Of a stretch of 64,000 bases of DNA, positions 9,041 to 16,994 are shown piece after piece. This DNA comes from Burkholderia puraquae (lineage in GTDB: Bacteria; Pseudomonadota; Gammaproteobacteria; Burkholderiales; Burkholderiaceae): assembly GCF_002099195.1 (NCBI RefSeq), contig NZ_NBYX01000007.1, forward strand, positions 62,001-126,000. Reading direction: 5' to 3'. The position numbers were made by a program, and so were the translations under genes. The notes under the pieces were generated by a model. That model made no database searches, had not been told where the DNA came from, and saw only the letters and a list, made by a program, of their open reading frames with translations. Every line of letters begins with the position of its first letter. The stretch's first letter is position 1.

Positions 9041-9065
9041 CACCGCACCGCACCGCACCGCACCG
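9041..9065. repeat. Pentanucleotide tandem repeat, five copies of CACCG
   Basis: Five exact copies of CACCG in a row, between the end of the porin gene and about 100 bp upstream of the soxC start. Such a tract can change copy number by slippage and would then alter promoter spacing; this is an inference only. Confidence 0.9.
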
Positions 9066-9088
9066 CGTCGCGCCCGATGCGCGTGCCG

Positions 9089-10273
9089 TCAGAACTTCAC
9101 GCGCAGCCCGCTGACGAGCGCGACCTGGCGATTCGTCGACGACGCGCTGCCGATGTTCGAAATCGCCGCGATCTTGCGATAGCCGCCCGACGTTGCCGTG
9201 CTCGCGTCGCCGGCCGCGAGCTGGTAGATGCCGGACAGGTAGAGGTCGGTGCGCTTCGACAGCGCGTAGTCGAACCCGAGCGTGAACTGGTGCCAGCGCG
9301 GCTTCAGTGTCTGGCCGCTGGTGCCCGGCAGGCCGCTCGCGCGCCCGTCGGTGAACGTGTAGACACCGATCAGCGTGGCCGCCGGCGTGATCTGGTAACG
9401 CGCGTTCACGTCGTAGTTGTTGAACTTGCGCGACGAGCCGTCGAGATAGTCGAGCTGCGTGTGGCTCCACGCGAAGCCGAGCGTCGCACGGCCAAGTGCG
9501 TAGTTCGCGCCTGCCGCGCCGATCTGCTGCTTGAGCACGCCGCCGTTCAACCCGTAGAAGAATGCGCCGCTGTAGTCGTTGCCGGTGGTCGACGTTGCGC
9601 CGCCCACCGCGCCGCTCGTATTCGACGTCGCATTCGGATGATTGAAGCGCACATAGCCGGCGCCCACCGACAACGGGCCATTCACGTAGTTTGCCGACGC
9701 GCCCCATGCGTTGTTGTTCGAGAAACCCGTGCCCGCACCGCCGTTGGCCTGGTTGCTGAACGCATAGAGCAGGTCGGCCGTGAAGCCGGCGATCGTGTCG
9801 CTGCGGAACTTCACCGCGTTGTTCAGCCGGAAGCTCTGGTTCATGTTGTCGTTGTCGCCCACGTGCGTGGCCGGCGACCAGAAGCCGGATCCCGAGTACT
9901 GCGCGACGAGGTCGGTGATCGGCTCGTACTGGCGGCCGAAGGTCAGCGTGCCGAGCCCCTTGCTGGCGAGGCCCACGTACGCGGAGCGGCCGAACAGGCG
10001 GCCGCCCTGGCCGAGCCCGCCATCGCTCGGCCGGAACCCGCTTTCGAGCGTGAAGACCGCCTGCAGGCCGCCGCCGAGATCCTCGACGCCTTTCAGGCCC
10101 CAGCGGCTGCCGCTCAGCTTGCCGCTCGTCTGCTGGATGTTGCTCGCGCCACCCTGGTTGTTCGTATAAGCGAAACCGGCATCGACGACGCCGTACAACG
10201 TGACCGAACTCTGCGCGTGCGCGCTGACCGAACCGATCGAAACCAAACCCAGGACTACCGATTTTTTGATCAT
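9089..10273 (-). CDS. Gram-negative general porin
   Basis: A 394-residue outer-membrane porin of the Burkholderia/Neisseria trimeric type. It has a signal peptide ending SVSAHA, the mature start QSSVTLYGVVDAGFAYTNN, many alternating beta strands, a loop-3-like segment and the C-terminal Phe (GLRVKF) used by the BAM machinery. The ATG at 10273 has AGAGGA 7 nt upstream. The long leader holds a 10-bp inverted repeat (10359-10387) that may be an operator. Between sulfur genes it may admit small anionic substrates, but that is only context. Confidence 0.92.
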   Translation of the reverse strand: MIKKSVVLGLVSIGSVSAHAQSSVTLYGVVDAGFAYTNNQGGASNIQQTSGKLSGSRWGLKGVEDLGGGLQAVFTLESGFRPSDGGLGQGGRLFGRSAYVGLASKGLGTLTFGRQYEPITDLVAQYSGSGFWSPATHVGDNDNMNQSFRLNNAVKFRSDTIAGFTADLLYAFSNQANGGAGTGFSNNNAWGASANYVNGPLSVGAGYVRFNHPNATSNTSGAVGGATSTTGNDYSGAFFYGLNGGVLKQQIGAAGANYALGRATLGFAWSHTQLDYLDGSSRKFNNYDVNARYQITPAATLIGVYTFTDGRASGLPGTSGQTLKPRWHQFTLGFDYALSKRTDLYLSGIYQLAAGDASTATSGGYRKIAAISNIGSASSTNRQVALVSGLRVKF

Positions 10274-10759
10274 GACTATCCTCTGTTTTTATGGGGACCT
10301 CTGCGAGGATCACGATGCTATTGACGACGGACGCGCCGGCGAACGGCCGATCCGTGGTTTGCAAATCGCTGCGCGGCCGATTTGCAATGTGCGTTGCCGC
10401 AAGCCCGGCATGTGTGTCGCGATCGCGTCCGGCACCCATGCTGCGGCGAACGCATCGCGCGAACGGCGAACGGCGAGGACCGGAAACGCGCGGGTGACGT
10501 CATATCGATCGATGAAATCGTTCGATGTGCGCATGACATGCGGCCCGGCACGCGATGTTTTTACGCAACGTCCGCTGTGCAGCGGACGGTCGATGCGCTA
10601 CATGCGCCCGCATATCGATTCCGCAAAACGTTGGTAGGGCCGTGCGACGGGTGACGGTAGAGTCGGGCATCCGGCCTCGGGCCGGCCTGCGCCGGGAACG
10701 GAAGGGCGCGCAAGCGCGCGTTCGTCCCGGCTGAACCACGAACTCGGGAGCCGTTTGAC
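10274..10759. other. Intergenic leader between divergent porin and DUF3088 genes
   Basis: 486 bp with no supported gene. It contains three symmetrical elements: the inverted repeat 10359-10387, a 7-bp stem GTCCGCT/AGCGGAC around a 4-nt loop at 10570-10587, and a CCGGCC-TCG-GGCCGG hairpin at 10671-10685. It should hold promoters for both flanking genes. Confidence 0.6.
10359..10387. promoter_or_regulatory. 10-bp inverted repeat TTGCAAATCG-N9-CGATTTGCAA
   Basis: Perfect 10-base arms with a 9-nt spacer, 86 bp upstream of the porin start. The symmetry and spacing suit a dimeric regulator; no T-run follows, so it is unlikely to be a terminator. No regulator can be named. Confidence 0.5.
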
Positions 10760-11104
10760 ATGAGTCGCGATGTACTGTTTCTGCTGGAACCGGGCTTTGC
10801 CGATCCGAAGCATCCGGGCCAGCGCTTCGTCTGTCCGCATGGACTGTCGATCGAGGGGCTGCTGGCGAGCGCGCCCGATCGCGCGGGGCGAATCGACGTG
10901 AAACGCGTCGGCTTCGCGCGGCCGCGGCACGCGGTGATCGACGCGCTCGACGATGCGCACCAGGGGCTGCCGGTCCTTGTGCTCGGCCGCGACCTGCCGG
11001 CGCCGGACGACGCACAGACGCTCGGCGACGTGCGCTTCGTCACCGACGCGCGCCGTATCCTCGAACTGCTGGCCGAACGCCACGGCTTTCCGGTGCTGCA
11101 TTGA
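10760..11104 (+). CDS. DUF3088 family protein
   Basis: A 114-residue cytosolic protein that matches my memory of DUF3088, a small family of unknown function. It begins RDVLFLLEPGFADPKHPGQRF, followed by CPHGLSIEGLL, and later has GLPVLVLGRDLPAPD and a C-terminal helix RRILELLAERHGFPVLH. GGGAG lies about 10 nt before the ATG. The orphan substrate-binding protein follows after 46 bp, so the two are probably co-transcribed. DUF3088 genes often lie beside sulfonate or nitrate-type transport genes, but the function is unknown. Confidence 0.75.
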   Translation: MSRDVLFLLEPGFADPKHPGQRFVCPHGLSIEGLLASAPDRAGRIDVKRVGFARPRHAVIDALDDAHQGLPVLVLGRDLPAPDDAQTLGDVRFVTDARRILELLAERHGFPVLH

Positions 11105-11150
11105 CGCGACGGTTTTGACTTCCCATTTGATCGACTGACAGGAGCATCCG

Positions 11151-12149
11151 ATGTCGTCAATTTCGGTGGCACGCCGCCGTTTGCTGCTTGCCGGCGCCGC
11201 GATCGCGGCGTCCCCATGGGCCGCGAAGGCTGCGTTCGCTGCGCCCGCCGTCAGCGCCGATCTCGCCGGCACCACGTTGCGTGTCGCGACCTACAAGGGC
11301 GGCTGGCGCGCGCTGCTGCAGGCGGCCGGGCTTGCCGACACGCCGTACCGGATCGACTGGCGCGAGCTGAACAACGGCGTGCTGCATATCGAGGCGCTCA
11401 ATGCGGATGCGCTCGACATCGGCTCGGGCAGCGAAATTCCGGCCGTGTTCGCCGCGCGCCAGAAGGCCAACGTCCGGCTCATCACCCGCGTGCGCGAAGA
11501 CCTGAACAACCAGGTCACGCTCGCACGCAAGGACACGCCGATCCGCGGCATTGCGGATCTCAAGGGCAAGCGCGTCGGGTACGTGCGTGCGACGACGTCG
11601 CATTACTTCCTGTATCGCCAGCTCACGGAGGCCGGCCTGAGCTTCGACGACATCCAGCCGATCAACCTGTCGCCGACCGACGGGCTATCCGCATACGACC
11701 GCGGCGACATCGACGCGTGGGCGATCTACGGCTACAACGGCCAGCTCGCGCGCAATCGCTACGGTGCGCGCGTGCTGAAGACGGGGAAGGGCTACCTGTC
11801 GGGCAATTTTCCGGTCTATGCGAACCCGCGTACGCTCGACGATACGCGCCGACGTGCGGCCACGGGCGATCTGCTGCTGCGGTTTCGGCGCGCGTATGCG
11901 TGGGCGAACGGGCATTTCCGCGACTATGCGCTCGTGCAGAACCGCGAGACGCGCGTGCCGGTTGCCGATCTCGTCGCGATGTTCGACCAGCGCAGCGAAG
12001 ACTACGCGCTGCTGCCGGTAACGCCCGACGTGGTGGCACAGCATCAGCAGGTCGCGGATGTGTTCGCGCGGATCGGTGTACTGGATGGGCCGGCCAATGT
12101 CGCGCCGCTTTGGGATACGTCGTTCAACGCGCTGATAGCGGCGACGTGA
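11151..12149 (+). CDS. ABC transporter substrate-binding protein (SsuA/aliphatic sulfonate-like)
   Basis: A 332-residue exported solute-binding protein of the SsuA/TauA/NrtA type. The N-terminus ARRRLLLAGAAIAAS is a Tat-like signal ending near AFAAPAVSA. The mature part has two alpha/beta lobes, with LRVATYKGGWRALLQAAG, DIGSGSEIPAVFAA, and the lobe-2 motif LKGKRVGYVRATTSHYFL. CAGGAG lies 6 nt before the ATG. No permease or ATPase gene accompanies it, so the transporter must be elsewhere. With the nearby monooxygenases and sulfite dehydrogenase it suggests uptake of a sulfonate or related compound. Confidence 0.85.
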   Translation: MSSISVARRRLLLAGAAIAASPWAAKAAFAAPAVSADLAGTTLRVATYKGGWRALLQAAGLADTPYRIDWRELNNGVLHIEALNADALDIGSGSEIPAVFAARQKANVRLITRVREDLNNQVTLARKDTPIRGIADLKGKRVGYVRATTSHYFLYRQLTEAGLSFDDIQPINLSPTDGLSAYDRGDIDAWAIYGYNGQLARNRYGARVLKTGKGYLSGNFPVYANPRTLDDTRRRAATGDLLLRFRRAYAWANGHFRDYALVQNRETRVPVADLVAMFDQRSEDYALLPVTPDVVAQHQQVADVFARIGVLDGPANVAPLWDTSFNALIAAT

Positions 12150-12197
12150 TCGGCGCAATGAGAGATCCCCATATGAGAGGGGGACTCGGGGGGGCGC

Positions 12198-12220
12198 GCG
12201 CTTGTTGAAAGCGCTGTTTT
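12198..12220 (+). terminator. Candidate rho-independent terminator of the binding-protein gene
   Basis: Stem GCGCTT/AAGCGC with a 5-nt loop, followed by TGTTTT, about 50 bp after the stop codon. The stem is only 6 bp and the T-run is interrupted, so confidence is moderate. Confidence 0.45.
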
Positions 12221-12282
12221 CCCTGCGTGAGTGAGGTTCCACGCCCGGCGCGGGCCTCGTCGGGAGATCCTGCTCGACCGGG

Positions 12283-12603
12283 TCAGGCGAACGTCGTCGC
12301 GACCATGATGCCGAACACGACGCCGATCGCGATCCCGCAGAGCCGGCCGTAGATCGACGCGCGCACATTGTCGTCGAGCACGAACGGCGAGCGCTTGTGC
12401 TTCCATACCGTGCTGAATGCCACCGGGCGGGTCAGCAGGGCGATGGATGCGATCAGCACCGGCGTTGCGATGAGCATCGCGATGCGCTGCCCGTTCCAGT
12501 CGACGCCGTGCATCGCCAGCGAAACGACCGCAGCAAGCGGAACCTCGACGCACAGGCCCAGCAACGAACCGTTGACGAAGGAATCTCCGGGGGACTGAAA
12601 CAT
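12283..12603 (-). CDS. Small integral membrane protein of unknown function
   Basis: A 106-residue protein with three hydrophobic stretches: LLGLCVEVPLAAVVSLAMHG, IAMLIATPVLIASIALLT and a C-terminal LCGIAIGVVFGIMVATTF. I do not recognise a family. I chose the ATG at 12603, with AGGA about 8 nt upstream; a longer frame starts at 12756 but its N-terminus is not protein-like. It converges on the binding-protein gene and has no operon partner. Confidence 0.5.
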   Translation of the reverse strand: MFQSPGDSFVNGSLLGLCVEVPLAAVVSLAMHGVDWNGQRIAMLIATPVLIASIALLTRPVAFSTVWKHKRSPFVLDDNVRASIYGRLCGIAIGVVFGIMVATTFA

Positions 12604-13059
12604 GATCGGTCCTAGCGTTCGGATGAAATCGGCGCCCGGGTCGAGCTCCCGAAAATAAAAAACCACGGCCGTTGCCGAAGATCGATCGACCGCGCTCGAC
12701 ATTAGCCAGGATGACGGCCGGATAGTACGGCAAATCATTGGCCTGTTGACGGTCATTCAAGCTATTTAACAAATGCCCCGGATAGAAGCGCATTTTTATG
12801 CTGCATCGGGATATCGCGTCGTGATAAAAATCGGGTACCTTGTCGTCGGCGGCGTGCGCGGAGGGTGCGCGTACAGCATGGCCGCAGCCTTGCCGTTCCG
12901 GCACGAAATATGACCCGAGTCGTTTTCCGAATCTGCCGGGCTTGCTCCGGAGCGAGGCGCCGGGCGGATTGAACCGATGGCAATGGCGATGCGTAGCGGC
13001 AGAAGAATGATGGACAGATCGATGCTGTCTCATTGCATAACTTACTATCGGGGAATGGG
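12604..13059. other. Intergenic region, relatively AT-rich
   Basis: 456 bp between divergent genes. AT-rich patches near 12650-12670 and 12760-12800 could hold promoters, but I see no defined operator or gene. Confidence 0.5.
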
Positions 13060-14649
13060 ATGTCGTTTGACGAGGATTCCAATAACGTCGCGGCACAGGC
13101 GCGTGATGCAGAGGCTGCCGGGCAGTTCGACCGGGCGGCTGATCTTCTCCGGATCCTGTTTGAAAAATATCCTCGCAGCGACATCGCGCTAAAACCCTAT
13201 CTCGATGCCTTGTTGCGTCAGGGTAGGGCAGAAAAAGCGCTCGAGGCTTGCGATCGCGCGATCGCCGCGACGCCCGAGTCGACCGTTCCGTGGCGCGAAA
13301 AAGCGATTCTCTGCTTCAATCAACTGAACGATCGCGCCACTGCAATCGCCAGTCTGAAAGATGGACTGGCGGCATTTCCTTCCAACGCCGAGTTGCATCT
13401 GATGCTGGCCGACGCGAGTTTTCAGATGCTCGACTTCGATACGTCACGCCGGCATGGCTTGAAGGCAGCCGAACTCGGCGATCTGACCATTGCGTTGCGG
13501 GCACGCCATCGATTCCTCGAAGATCATGAAGGCGCCGTACACATTGCGCGCGCCATCCTGGAAAGATACCCGACGGAGATCGGCGCGCTTGTGCAGGGCG
13601 GTATTTCGCTCTACTTGCTGGGGCGCTTTGACGAAAGCGTGGGCTATCTTTACCGGGCCGCTGAACACGATCCGTATCGGGGCGAAGTCATTTTTCCGTT
13701 GGCGAATCTGCTCTTGCTGCTGGGCGACACGAAAGCGGGCTGGCGCCAATACGAAATGCTCGCGGATCTTGCGTCGCTCGGCAACGGCCCACGTGTACTG
13801 ACCACCTATCACGACCGCCTGTGGCGCGGGCAGCCTCTTGAAGGCAAGCGCCTTCTGGTGATCAGCCATCTCGGTCTCGGTGATTGCCTGATGTACGCAC
13901 GTTACGCTCGAGACCTGAAGGCAGCGGGCGCCCATGTCACGCTCTGCGTCAACCCGGCGTTGATGCAGTTTCTAAGCGAACTGGAAGGCGTCGACGAGTT
14001 GTTGAGCGCCTGGCCAGTCGAGACCTGGGGCGACTACGATTACTGGATCTTCGAAAACTTGCTGCCCGCGAGATTGGGGGCGAGCGAAGGCAAGGTGCCT
14101 ACCTACCGGGACGGCTACATCAAGCTGAAGGATCAGGATGTCGCCAAGGCACTGGCCGACCGCTGTCGCATATCCGATCGGCTGCGAATCGGGTTGTGCT
14201 GGGACACGTCGCCCAATTATTTTGCAGGGCGCTCTCGCAGTCTCGCCCCCGAAGATCTTCAGCCGTTGGCCGAGATTGAAAACGTCGACTGGTTCGTGCT
14301 TCAGAAACATCCGCTTGAGCCCGATTTCGCGGCACGTAGCGGGCTGTCGATCCTGAATCGATCCGACGAATGGAGCGATCTTTACGACACGGCTGTATTT
14401 GCTGCCTCCCTGGATCTGACCATCTCGATCTGCTCGGCGCCCGTGCACCTGGCCGGCGCGCTGGGCCTGCCCGCGTGGGTCATGCTCGGTGCGCCGGAGT
14501 GGCGCTGGGGCGCGCAAGGCGACACGGGGCCTTGGTATCCGCGTACTCGTATCTTTCGTCAGGCGGCACCCGGCAACTGGCGTAGCGTCACCGAGGCGGT
14601 GCGTGACGCACTGGAATCGGAGCGCGCGGTCTTGCGCCGAGTGGCGTGA
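13060..14649 (+). CDS. TPR-repeat protein with GT9/heptosyltransferase-like C-terminal domain
   Basis: A 529-residue protein. Residues about 10-240 are tetratricopeptide-like helical repeats (for example AAGQFDRAADLLRILFEKYP and GRAEKALEACDRAIAATPES). The C-terminal half resembles family 9 glycosyltransferases: LLVISHLGLGDCLMYARY, then LRIGLCWDTSP, and ISICSAPVHLAGALGLPAWVML, the last being the typical sugar-nucleotide-binding end. It probably glycosylates a protein or surface glycan in the cytosol; the acceptor is unknown. The ATG at 13060 follows GGGGA; the frame opens earlier with a TTG at 13033. Base composition is somewhat lower in GC than its left neighbours, hinting at transfer. Confidence 0.75.
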   Translation: MSFDEDSNNVAAQARDAEAAGQFDRAADLLRILFEKYPRSDIALKPYLDALLRQGRAEKALEACDRAIAATPESTVPWREKAILCFNQLNDRATAIASLKDGLAAFPSNAELHLMLADASFQMLDFDTSRRHGLKAAELGDLTIALRARHRFLEDHEGAVHIARAILERYPTEIGALVQGGISLYLLGRFDESVGYLYRAAEHDPYRGEVIFPLANLLLLLGDTKAGWRQYEMLADLASLGNGPRVLTTYHDRLWRGQPLEGKRLLVISHLGLGDCLMYARYARDLKAAGAHVTLCVNPALMQFLSELEGVDELLSAWPVETWGDYDYWIFENLLPARLGASEGKVPTYRDGYIKLKDQDVAKALADRCRISDRLRIGLCWDTSPNYFAGRSRSLAPEDLQPLAEIENVDWFVLQKHPLEPDFAARSGLSILNRSDEWSDLYDTAVFAASLDLTISICSAPVHLAGALGLPAWVMLGAPEWRWGAQGDTGPWYPRTRIFRQAAPGNWRSVTEAVRDALESERAVLRRVA

Positions 14650-15124
14650 CGGACAACAAATCGTCGTCGAAGCGGAACATCGACGCGTTCCCGGCGCAGC
14701 GAGCATCACTGTGACGGGCAGCGTGTCCTGTCCTGGCATTCCAGTTCAATCACGACGCCGTCGGGCAGTCGTACCGACGGGCGTATGCGGCGGCGCCAAC
14801 ATCGGCGCCGGTCGAGATTCGCGACGTGCCGGGAATGAACCTGCCGGCTCCGTCGACTTCAGCGACGCGCCCTCGATCGTCACGACCAGAACACATGCGT
14901 TGCGGATCAACGCTTACCGCGGACTGCGCGCGCACTGACGATATGTGTATGGCCGCATCTGCGGGTGGAGCGGCCATTGGGGGCGAGGCGAGCGATCTCC
15001 AGTCTCGATTCGGACAGCAAAATCGAGCGAGGCTCTGCGCGACGGAAGCAATCTTAGTCGCCTCCGACGAAGGCTAAATTGTTGAATTTTAAGGGAGGTT
15101 ACTTCGAGGTGGTCAACGGCGACC
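14650..15124. other. Intergenic region, possible decayed sequence
   Basis: 475 bp with no gene I can support. It contains a hairpin CCGTCGG-N9-CCGACGG at 14758-14780, about 110 bp after the glycosyltransferase gene, and GGCGCC-AACATC-GGCGCC at 14792-14809. Short open frames here have no recognisable product; the stretch may be old coding sequence. Confidence 0.5.
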
Positions 15125-15538
15125 TTGCCTGAATGGCTTGAACGCAGCGTCACGCGAGCGTTGATGTTTGGCCTGGCGTCGGCGCTCAGTGTTATCGCGT
15201 TCCTCTCGTTACAGCAATACGCGGAGTCGAATGGAGCCGACGCCGCGCGAAAGCAGCGCGAGGCGATGACGTCATGTGATCCGGCGCAGTTGCTGGTTCC
15301 GAAGTACAAGCCGGTGCAGATCGAGTGCGCGGCGGGTAGCACAAGCGCGCACTACTCCGGCTTCTCGATCACTTGTGCCAGTACAGGCTGTGCGGTGTTT
15401 GACCCAATCCGCCAGGTCGCCCAATTTTTACCCCGAGACGGCGTCGTTCGGTTCGAAACGACAACCGTCGATCAAGTCTGCCATCCGGCACCCGCCAACC
15501 GGACATCGACGGATTCGGCACCGGCGCCCCCGCACTAA
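15125..15538 (+). CDS. Hypothetical single-pass membrane protein
   Basis: A 137-residue protein with one N-terminal transmembrane helix (ALMFGLASALSVIAFLSL) and a Cys-containing periplasmic part (about four Cys, for example CASTGCAVF) ending in a Pro/Thr-rich tail. I recognise no family. The start is uncertain: no ATG or GTG precedes the helix after the in-frame stop at 15083, leaving a TTG at 15125 or the ATG at 15164. It opens a run of small plus-strand genes facing the T6SS effector operon, so an immunity or accessory role is possible but unproven. Confidence 0.5.
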   Translation: MPEWLERSVTRALMFGLASALSVIAFLSLQQYAESNGADAARKQREAMTSCDPAQLLVPKYKPVQIECAAGSTSAHYSGFSITCASTGCAVFDPIRQVAQFLPRDGVVRFETTTVDQVCHPAPANRTSTDSAPAPPH

Positions 15539-15561
15539 ACCACTTCATCGGAACCCACCCC

Positions 15562-15915
15562 GTGGCCGCAAACCGTTCTCAGAAAATTCCTTCGCCGCAG
15601 CGTGTCGAAGGCATTGTATTTTTCCTCGCGCTCGCCGAAGATCGATGGGTCGAGGTGATCGGCGTGCCGTTCGAGCATCGCGGCCGCACCTGGGCCGTGC
15701 ATCGCAGCACAATTTCCGATCCGAGCATGCCGGCGATGTTCGATGTGTCCGACGTGGAAACCGGCCGGGGCTTGGGCAGGATCATGGAAGGATCGATCGA
15801 TGCCGCTCGCGTCGTTGCGATTGAGAAAATCGACCGCGCCACGCCTGAGCAGTGGACCGCGTTCTTTCCGGCCAAACGTCCGACGAAGTCGCGTGCACGC
15901 GCGGCCGCCGAGTGA
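15562..15915 (+). CDS. Hypothetical cytosolic protein
   Basis: A 117-residue protein with a GTG start, 23 bp after the membrane-protein gene and probably co-transcribed with it. It has alternating beta strands (GIVFFLALAEDRWVEVIGV, then GRTWAVHRSTI) and a basic C-terminal tail (FFPAKRPTKSRARAAAE). I recognise no family. No good ribosome binding site is seen, so translation may depend on the upstream gene. Confidence 0.45.
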   Translation: MAANRSQKIPSPQRVEGIVFFLALAEDRWVEVIGVPFEHRGRTWAVHRSTISDPSMPAMFDVSDVETGRGLGRIMEGSIDAARVVAIEKIDRATPEQWTAFFPAKRPTKSRARAAAE

Positions 15916-16089
15916 TCGATGGCGAACTAACCGTAGCAGCACCGAATTCACAGTGAGGTGTGCACGCGCGATACGCATACCGATAGCACGCCTCTCCGTC
16001 GGTACCGGCACCAGCGAGCCGCTCGCGGTCGGCAGAGTGTCGTGCATGTGCTGCAGGTGGGTTCGTCCTATAACACTGAATAAATCGAA

Positions 16090-16503
16090 ATGAAGAAGCT
16101 TTTTTGCGCGGCTATTCTGAGCCTGTGTGTGGCCGCATGCCACAACAGCACCGAAAGCACCGACAGGGCCGATAGCGCCGACAGTATCGTTGGAACATAC
16201 GGTGTTGAGGACCACGGTAAGGTGGAGCCGTTTCTGAAGGTCGAGTCCACGAACGGAAAGTACTCGTTGTCCGAGTTTCACTCTGGAGCTTGGGTGCCGG
16301 TCAAAGGTGATCTGAGACCGTTCACGAAAGCGGATCTCGAGTCGTTCACCCAAAAAAAGGTGGACGTTCCTGTCGATGGCATCTACAACAGTGCCTTTGC
16401 GTTGATTCACGTGCCGAAAGGGTGGACTGACGGTTCGCTCACGTCGAAGACTGGGTACTTCGCGATCGTGCTCTTCGTGCCGGTGGAGTTACAGAAACTT
16501 TGA
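16090..16503 (+). CDS. Small lipoprotein, possible T6SS immunity protein
   Basis: A 137-residue lipoprotein: signal MKKLFCAAILSLCVAAC with lipobox VAAC, so Cys17 should be lipidated. The mature part starts with a Ser/Thr/Asp-rich linker followed by a compact beta-rich domain (IVGTYGVEDHGKVEPFLKV and later FAIVLFVPVELQKL). The family is unknown. Periplasmic lipoproteins next to Tle lipase effectors are commonly their Tli immunity proteins, and this one lies about 230 bp from the PAAR gene of such a module; the immunity role is an inference. Its codon use is less GC-biased than that of neighbouring genes. Confidence 0.6.
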   Translation: MKKLFCAAILSLCVAACHNSTESTDRADSADSIVGTYGVEDHGKVEPFLKVESTNGKYSLSEFHSGAWVPVKGDLRPFTKADLESFTQKKVDVPVDGIYNSAFALIHVPKGWTDGSLTSKTGYFAIVLFVPVELQKL

Positions 16504-16733
16504 CGCGGTCAGGACGACAACGCGGACTCCTAACGGGTCGTGTTCATGATCGTTCCGCCTATGCGGCATGGTCCCCCCGTTTTGCGCTCATCGATCGAGC
16601 GCGCTGAAACAAGGCGGCCCAGCGCCATTGAAGGAGTGACATGGGCACCACCGATCCGCGTCAGTCGCTTGGGCATCGGTTACGTCGGCGGCTGGCGATT
16701 GCTGACCCGAGCGCATCACACATCATCGCAGCG

Positions 16734-16994
16734 TTAGCCGCCGGTGTTCGATTGACTCGCAATCAATCGCGCCCCGCATGCCAGTTCGTCACCGTCGCAT
16801 GCGGCCGGCTGACCATCGAAACGGCCGCGACCGGATACCTTCACGATCGTCGTCGGCCCGTGAATCTCGCAGATCGCGGGATCGTGCAGACGAGCGATCG
16901 CTCGGCCCTTGATTCGCGAATGCAGCGCGCCCGACAGAACTCGTCCGCCATGGCTATGCCCATCGCCTTCTAGGACGTAAGGTTTCTCGCTCAT
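16734..16994 (-). CDS. PAAR domain protein (T6SS spike tip)
   Basis: An 86-residue protein that is almost entirely a PAAR domain: DGHSHGGRVLSGALHSRIKG, then GRAIARLHDPAICEIHGPT, and GRFDGQPAACDGDELACGAR with the expected Cys/His zinc ligands. PAAR proteins cap the VgrG spike of the type VI secretion system and carry effectors. The start codon shares one base with the stop codon of the DUF2875 gene (TGATG), so it is the third gene of the effector operon. No C-terminal toxin extension is present. Confidence 0.85.
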   Translation of the reverse strand: MSEKPYVLEGDGHSHGGRVLSGALHSRIKGRAIARLHDPAICEIHGPTTIVKVSGRGRFDGQPAACDGDELACGARLIASQSNTGG

